Source: Selaginella tamariscina (taxonomy: Eukaryota > Streptophyta > Lycopodiopsida > Selaginellales > Selaginellaceae). From it: 64,000 nt of DNA. How positions within the stretch are numbered: position 1 is the first letter of the stretch; every line of letters begins with the position of its first letter. Of the stretch, positions 58,529 through 64,000 are shown piece after piece. Under the pieces are notes generated by a model. It did no database searches, had not been told where the DNA came from, and saw only the letters and a list, made by a program, of their open reading frames with translations. The DNA is taken from assembly GCA_003024785.1 (NCBI GenBank), contig PUQB01000001.1:1129501-1193500 (forward strand), given 5' to 3'. Position numbers and translations under genes: made by a program.

Positions 58529-59436
58529 TTGTACAGTTTGTGTTTGCTTTCTAATAGAGATGCAAGTGTTAAGAAACATGTGACAATAACTTTGATAAGG
58601 TTGGCTACTAGATTAAGTTATTTTCAGATATCAGAACATACAGATGTTGCAAAGTTTACTGTAGTTAAGTATTGCCAAAAATTCATTGGGGCTATTTTAG
58701 AACACATGGGTCATTTTTTAAAATGGCCAACCGATTTAACAGAGGTTAAACACAACTTTGAGACACTTCGTGGATTTCCAAATTGTTGTGGAGCTATAGA
58801 TTGTACACATATTAAACTCAAACTTCCAACTAATGCATATGCAAGTGACTATATAGACAAGGAAAAAACTATTCTATTAGTTGTCAAGCAATAGTGGATA
58901 GTAGAGCAAGGTTTATGGATGTTTATACAGGGGTGGCTGGAAGTAACAATGACATCAACATGCTACATAAGTCAAGGTTTTATAACCTTGCTGAATCTAA
59001 GCAACGGTTGAATGATCCTCGAGTTAGAAGGGGTTCATGGGAGTTTCTAGAGTACATTGTGGGAGACTTTAGCTTGCCTTGGCTTCTTATGCCATATGCT
59101 AAAAATATGGATGATTAAGTAAAGCAATTCAATTTCAAGTTGTCATTTACTAAAATTGTAGCTGAGCGTGCCTTTGGTCATTTAAAGAATCGTTAAAGAA
59201 TTTTATTAAAGAAGGTGGAAATAAAAAATATTAAAGAGTTGGGAAGGTTAGTTATAGCATGTTGTATATTACATAACTTTGTGAATGAGACAGGTGATGA
59301 GGAAGATGTTTGGTATCCTATCACAGATGAAGAAAAAAGGCAAAGCTTTAGGCATCCTAGAGGACGCACCCCAATGAGTAGTGAAACGGCATTGCAACTA
59401 AGAACAAATCTTAAAACTTATTTAGAAACTTTATAA
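58529..59436 (+). pseudogene. PIF/Harbinger (HARBI1-like) DDE transposase, broken
   Basis: The DDE_Tnp_4 landmarks are present: GAIDCTHIKLKLP (first Asp), FMDVYTGVAGSNNDINML (second Asp), VAERAFGHLKNR (Glu) and CCILHNFVNE. A frame change occurs in the A6 run near 58862-58867. Two in-frame stops (after KNMDD and after HLKNR) end the coding capacity. Confidence 0.9.
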
Positions 59437-59765
59437 AATCACTTGTACTTTTAAATATTGTTTTTAATTAAATGTATTGTTTTTGGGAATGCAAATATAT
59501 ACATACGCATTATATACACAATATATAATATTTAATTTTTGTAGGACCATTAATTACTTTAACGTTTTAATGACAGGGCTGCAATCTCTTCAAGGAATTC
59601 TAGGCTACACAACAAATGCTGTATGTATATGTATATGTATATGTATATATGTATACATAAGGGTATCTGTTTATGTATTTTATTATATAGCTTATTAGTT
59701 TATATTTTATAACAATATATACAGGTAACTTAAATTTATATTTACAACACGTGATTGCTTTAATG

Positions 59766-59768
<3 letters not shown>

Positions 59769-59816
<48 letters not shown>
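59769..59816. repeat. (TA)n array, part of direct repeat flanking PPR fragment
   Basis: A TA run of about 48 bp followed by AAGAAAGTTGTTTTCCCTGG and TTAAGATCTCC (to 59850). The same arrangement recurs at 60946-61008. Confidence 0.9.
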
Positions 59817-59820
<4 letters not shown>

Positions 59821-59839
59821 AGAAAGTTGTTTTCCCTGG

Positions 59840-60940
59840 TTAAGATCTCCCCATACAAGCACATGCCGACAGTAACGATGTCCACGTTACCACGTCCCTC
59901 TCTACCATTCCCTCGAACACGCTCCTCGCAAGACCAACCTGCATGGACTTCCCATACATGTTCACAAGTGTGTTCCCCACAAAGAGTTCTCTATCAAATC
60001 CATAACTCACAGCCGAGGAATGGATCTTCTTCCCTATCTCAAGTGATGGCTTCAAAGCACAGCAATCGAGTGCCACAATGAACATCACATGGTCAGGGTT
60101 CACTTCCTTCTCTCCTTCCAGCCTCTCAAACAGTTCCAAAGCTCGGTTGAACTCACCATGGTAAGCATATGCCTTGATCATCCCATTCCAAGTCACCGTG
60201 TTCCGTGTAACCATTCCCTCGAACACTTCCTCAGCCTCTTCCAAACTGTCGCACTTCACATACATGCTCAAGAGCGTATTACAAACCACCGTGTCCGTCT
60301 TCACTCGCTCATCGCATTCGAGTAAATGTTCATGTATTCCCTTGCCACCTTTCAGGTCCCTCAGGTTCCCACAAGAATGAAGAGCAACACTGAAAGCAAC
60401 GGTATCAGGCTGTACGTTATCTGAAATAATACCGTGGAAAAGCCGCACAACTTCCTGGTCCTCCCCGTGCTGCACATATGCCCGAATAATTGTCGTCCAT
60501 GAAACAATGTCTCTCTCCAGAAGATTCTCAAAGACCGCTCGAGCCATGGTAAGTTCTCCACAGCGACTGTACAGGTTTACCAGCACGTTTCCTACGACGA
60601 CACACACTTCCTCTGTCTCTGGGACGTATGCGTGTATCGATCTTCCACACGACAAAGAGTTTAACTCTGCACATGCATCTATAGCTGCCTTGAGAGTTAC
60701 TTTGTTAGGCTTGTCACCTTCCAAGTTCATCCTCTAGTATATCCCAAGAGCTTCTCCAGGCAAGCCTGCTTCCAAGTATACGGATATCATCGCTGTCCAC
60801 GAGATGACATCCCACATCAGCATCTATTCGAAGATCTTCCTAGCCTCGTTGGGACACCCACACCTCCCGTAGAAGTTGGTCAATGCGTTGTCCAGAGAAA
60901 CATTCCTCGAGTTGTCCTCGCAATATCTAACACTCTAGAT
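59840..60940 (-). pseudogene. PPR protein gene fragment
   Basis: Reads as tandem pentatricopeptide repeats of the PLS type (NVLVNLYSRCGEL, ARAVFENLLERDIVSW, NTLLSMYVKCDSLEEAEEVF, NGMIKAYAYHGEFNRALELF). A 296-codon open frame starts at 60730. PPR sequence continues upstream of it (DNALTNFYGRCG, WDVISWTAMISVYLEAGLPGEA) across two in-frame stops. Both ends are cut exactly at copies of an 80-90 bp direct repeat. No organelle transit peptide or E/DYW end is present. Confidence 0.9.
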
Positions 60941-60943
60941 GTC

Positions 60944-60975
<32 letters not shown>

Positions 60976-61270
60976 ACAAGAAAGTTGTTTTCCCTGGTTA
61001 AGATCTCCTCATGACGTCATGAAATGCATCATGGCAACCACACACACAAACACACATAGACAAGCACACACACGACAATAACAACTATAACTAAACAAAT
61101 GTATATATATGTCACATTGTGTACTCCTGAGTAGCTCCAAGCATTATGTGAAGCAGAATTGATTGACTACAAGATACCAAACATATACAGGAGATTCTGA
61201 AGCTTTACCCGTGTACAAGCTTTTCTGTACATATCAACTTGGTCGGAGCACTGAATAAGTGGGATTAAGG

Positions 61271-61271
61271 G

Positions 61272-61311
<40 letters not shown>
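61271..61311. repeat. (TA)n microsatellite with flanking duplication
   Basis: A TA run between two copies of GTGGGATTAAGGGTTATATA (61259-61278 and 61317-61336). Confidence 0.9.
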
Positions 61312-61316
<5 letters not shown>

Positions 61317-61572
61317 GTGGGATTAAGGGTTATATATTTATATTTAGAGGGGTTATATATATTCAATGCTATATATATAGAGAGAGAGAGAGAGGGGTCA
61401 CGTATATTGTTTCACAAATCATTTCAAAAAATAAAGTATTCACTCTCATTGGATTGCAATGTTATATACGTACTCATTTGTGGATTAATAAAGTGTTATG
61501 TACACACTTACACATGTACTTATATAAAAAAAAAACATTGTGCAATACTATATTTTCACTTCTTCTTAGCTA

Positions 61573-62536
61573 TCATGCTTTGATAATAAGTAAGAAACTA
61601 TCAGCCAACTTATCTAAACTATTAACTATTTTAAAATCTACTTCTAAACTTGCCTCATGTCTCTTCATATTTCCAGCTTCTGTAATTTCAGCAACTGCTT
61701 CAGCACTTTCCTTAAGTGTAGAACATAAAAGTTCAATATTCTCAGTCTTGGTTTTTCTTTTCTTTCTGCCAGAGCTATAATAATCCTCTCCTGTTAAATA
61801 TATAAACTTAAACACACACACACACACACATACAAAAGAACATACCATCATGTCCATTAAATGAATCTTGTTGTCGTTGTGATGGTTGTTGATGTGTTGG
61901 CCTCCTTAAATCCTCAGTCTCAAATGCAAAAGATCCTGAGTTAACACTTGGTCGTTTTCCCATCCACTCTCACATAGCATTGTACATACGCTTGTGAAAT
62001 CTTACATGTAACTTATGTTGTTTCCTTTCTTGAGCATTTATAATCCATATTCTACTTGCTCCAATAGGATTATGAGAGTCATGTTGATACAACTTATTGA
62101 AATCAGTTACTTACCTTTCCCAACAAGATTTACACTATGTAGCACTTCTATATACATTGTACCTCTTACAATACCTGCAAATATACACTTATATAATTAA
62201 GCCCACATAAATAAGATGGGATGTGTATGTGTGATGTGCATGGGTTGTTTGTGTATGTGTGACAATGAAAATGTGCACGGGATGTCTCTGTGTGAGTGAC
62301 AAAGGGAATCTGCATGGGATGTGTGTGTGAGATGTGCATGGGATATCTCTATGTGAAAAAGAGGAATGTGCATGGAATGTGTGTGTGTGACAAAGTGCAC
62401 ACACACAAACACACTTTAAACACAAATATAATAAGTACTCACTCTGAGACTTTGTGCCACCGTTCATTTGAAGTGCAATGTCATTCTTGAGTAGTTCCTC
62501 TTTATTGATTGAAGAAATCTTACTTTTTACCTTCAT
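61573..62536 (-). pseudogene. Probable second Harbinger ORF (SANT/NAM-C-like), broken
   Basis: Minus-strand pieces: MKVKSKISSINKEELLKNDI (62536), HKRMYNAM then EWMGKRPSVNSGSFAFETED (62000-61905), and GRKKRKTKTENIELLCSTLK to the stop at 61573. The GKRPSV-SSFAFxTED word is typical of the plant proteins encoded beside Harbinger transposases, which combine an N-terminal DNA-binding domain with a Lys-rich C-terminus. In-frame stops and an intronic (CA)n are present. The assignment is tentative. Confidence 0.5.
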
Positions 62537-62959
62537 TTAAAATCAAAAGTTCGTTGAGAGTCCAAGAAGAATTAGCTGCAGATATGGGTTGTTAAGATTG
62601 TGCTACTTTTTGTTTCTTTGATGATATTCTTATGTCTAAAAAAGCTCTGAAGATATCTTTGTGAGAAAGCTTTGAAATAAAAGATCTAGAGAAAATCTCC
62701 ATGCTAGATTGGCAACTGTAAAAAAAAATTTATCTCAAAACATATATATAAAAAATTACCTTTGGAACGAATTGGGATTTCCCAATTATGAATTAAGTAC
62801 TATTTCACAATCATTTTCTTTGTTGTTTTCCCAATTCACAAGTGAATTCTCCATATCCATGACAAGAATAGATAAACCCTAGCTGCAGCTACCTACTAGC
62901 CGCCACAATAAAATATATTTTCATATATTTTTAGAAAGACACGTGGCAAAAATAAAGTA

Positions 62960-63090
62960 TATTCTCACCCTCACGAGGGTGAGGGAATTAAATCAAATAC
63001 GGATATATTTGCAGCCATACCCTCAAGACCCTCACGAGGGTGAGGGTAAAATATCACATGTGACCTCGTGAGGGTACCCGAGGGTGAGGG
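62960..63090. repeat. Palindromic subterminal repeats
   Basis: CCCTCACGAGGG occurs in hairpin context at about 62976-62987 and 63031-63042. A variant with the opposite phase (CCTCGTGAGGGTACCCGAGGG) lies at about 63063-63083. Confidence 0.8.
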
Positions 63091-63110
63091 CACATGTGAA
63101 CTGCCTCTTA

Positions 63111-64000
63111 GAGACAATTAGGGCTTTACAGTCCGTATATACATAATGCTTCTCCTCTTGCTCTCAACAATCTATGTATTCTTCACTGGTTCTCAGTCAA
63201 TCGCGATTTGTTCATGGTTGCAGCCGTTTCTCCTGCTACACTTCCTTCACAAGGCGCACATTACATGGGTAAGTAGACTGTAGATTAGCATTTCTAGTCT
63301 TCACAATAATAGCCGTTTCTCTTGCTACACTTCCTTCACAAGGCGCACATTTTCAAGAAAACATTAGCATTTCTAGTCTTCACAGTAGTAGTGCACTCAG
63401 ATTGGCAAATCTCGAAATTTTTCACGGTCTAGATGAAAAAGAAGCACAGTTAGTTGTCCCAAGCTATGGCACTGGCTTCAGATTCAGCCTCGTACTCTGG
63501 ACTCTCCGTCGACAATGGTCAAAAGTTCATTGACATATGTAAAACGTGGCTGATTTGCATAGACCACGGAGGACTAAGTTGGTGAAGCGGTGTTGTGCCC
63601 TTTACAAGGAGCTAGGCCGCTGGACTTGTGTGTGGTTTTATTTTTTTGCTAGTTATCCACTTGATTTTGCCTGTCAAATTCTACATGGTATTGGAGCTTG
63701 GTTGTGAGGATGGGCAGAGTGCTAAAGATTGAACTTGATTAGCTTGACCATAGATTGATCAGTTCCCAAAAGCACGATGGCGCACTCGCTTGCCAAAGGA
63801 CAAAATATTTGATGGTCATGGGTTTTAAATCTTGAAAACTAGGATGATGGGAGTGCTTGATATTGCTGCTCTAGCATGTTGTTGATCAATTGAAGGGTGC
63901 TACAATGGAAGAATCTCCTCAAGATTCTAAGGGGGAGATATAGTCAAGTGTAAGCACAAAATAAATAAGAAGGCAGGAGCACTCCTCATCGGAGGCATGA
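63111..64000. other. Right edge: tandem duplication and probable LTR-element debris
   Basis: An 80-90 bp segment (AGCCGTTTCTC, TTCCTTCACAAGGCGCACA) is duplicated in tandem at 63222-63309 and 63311-63390. TGGTATTGGAGC at about 63687 resembles an iMet-type primer-binding site, and AAGGGGGAGATAT near 63929 resembles a polypurine tract. Together these suggest a copia-like remnant. No coding is supportable. Confidence 0.4.

Larger units (their letters stand above)
57929..63107. mobile_element. PIF/Harbinger DNA transposon carrying a PPR gene fragment
   Basis: A 5179-bp element. Target duplications are TTA (57926-57928 and 63108-63110), the 3-bp TWA type of the superfamily. The terminal inverted repeats are imperfect: GAGACGGTTGACATGTACC on the left and, inward from the right, GAGGCAGTTCACATGTGCC. 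Contents are a DDE transposase relic (+), a PPR fragment (-) between direct repeats, and a probable second Harbinger ORF (-). The right subterminal 150 bp are rich in palindromic CCCTCACGAGGGTGAGGG motifs. The left end has GGGTGAGGGTGAGG. Confidence 0.8.

Overview
This 64 kb window is nuclear DNA of a land plant. The genes are intron-rich with GT-AG splice sites, and the introns are loaded with (TG)n, (CA)n, (GA)n and (TA)n microsatellites. Recognisable plant genes include an RSL class I bHLH factor, a FUG1-type organellar IF-2, a ubiquitin-L40 fusion, an organellar-type peptide deformylase and a PPR fragment. Gene style and repeats suggest a seed-free plant such as a lycophyte or bryophyte, but this is inference. 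The species cannot be read from the sequence.

Layout. 1-2772: 3' end of a non-autonomous LTR retroelement. 2773-7525: AT-rich intergenic DNA. 7526-8963: RSL-type bHLH (+). 11930-12855: peptide deformylase (+). 13378-14081: ubiquitin-L40 (-). 14336-21907: IF-2 (-), with a cluster of single-base frame breaks. 22425-22877: unknown ORF (-) with a decayed copy at about 23.3 kb. 24217-25090: small unknown coiled-coil gene (+), tail to tail with a C18orf63/DUF4708-like gene that ends in a SAP domain (25151-29202, -). 29262-29930: SNF2 pseudogene pieces (-). 30326-30825: Borealin-like gene (-). 31801-33519: TOPORS-like RING gene (+). 34181-35947: single-exon, RING-less Rad5-type SNF2 ATPase (+). 36600-36765: decayed antisense copy of an exon found intact at 56 kb. 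37230-38912: solo LTR. 40143-47281: complete non-autonomous LTR element (-). 47600-50080: Ty3/gypsy pol relic. 50872-52310: F-box/LRR gene with three frame breaks (+). 52339-53486: phosducin-like 3 (-). 53575-53646: tRNA-Thr(TGT) (+). 54128-55030: invertebrate-type lysozyme gene (+). 55130-57214: kinesin-7-tail-like gene (+). 57512-57583: second tRNA-Thr(TGT) (-). 57929-63107: PIF/Harbinger element with matching TTA target duplications that holds a PPR fragment. 63108-64000: repeats.

Most genes are unrelated housekeeping or regulatory genes. The main points of interest are: an intact spliced i-type lysozyme gene in a plant locus bounded by inverted tRNA-Thr genes; a Harbinger element carrying a host gene fragment; an LTR family whose copies acquired different filler DNA at one site; a DUF4708-SAP architecture; and clustered one-base deletions in an otherwise conserved IF-2, which look more like consensus errors than decay.
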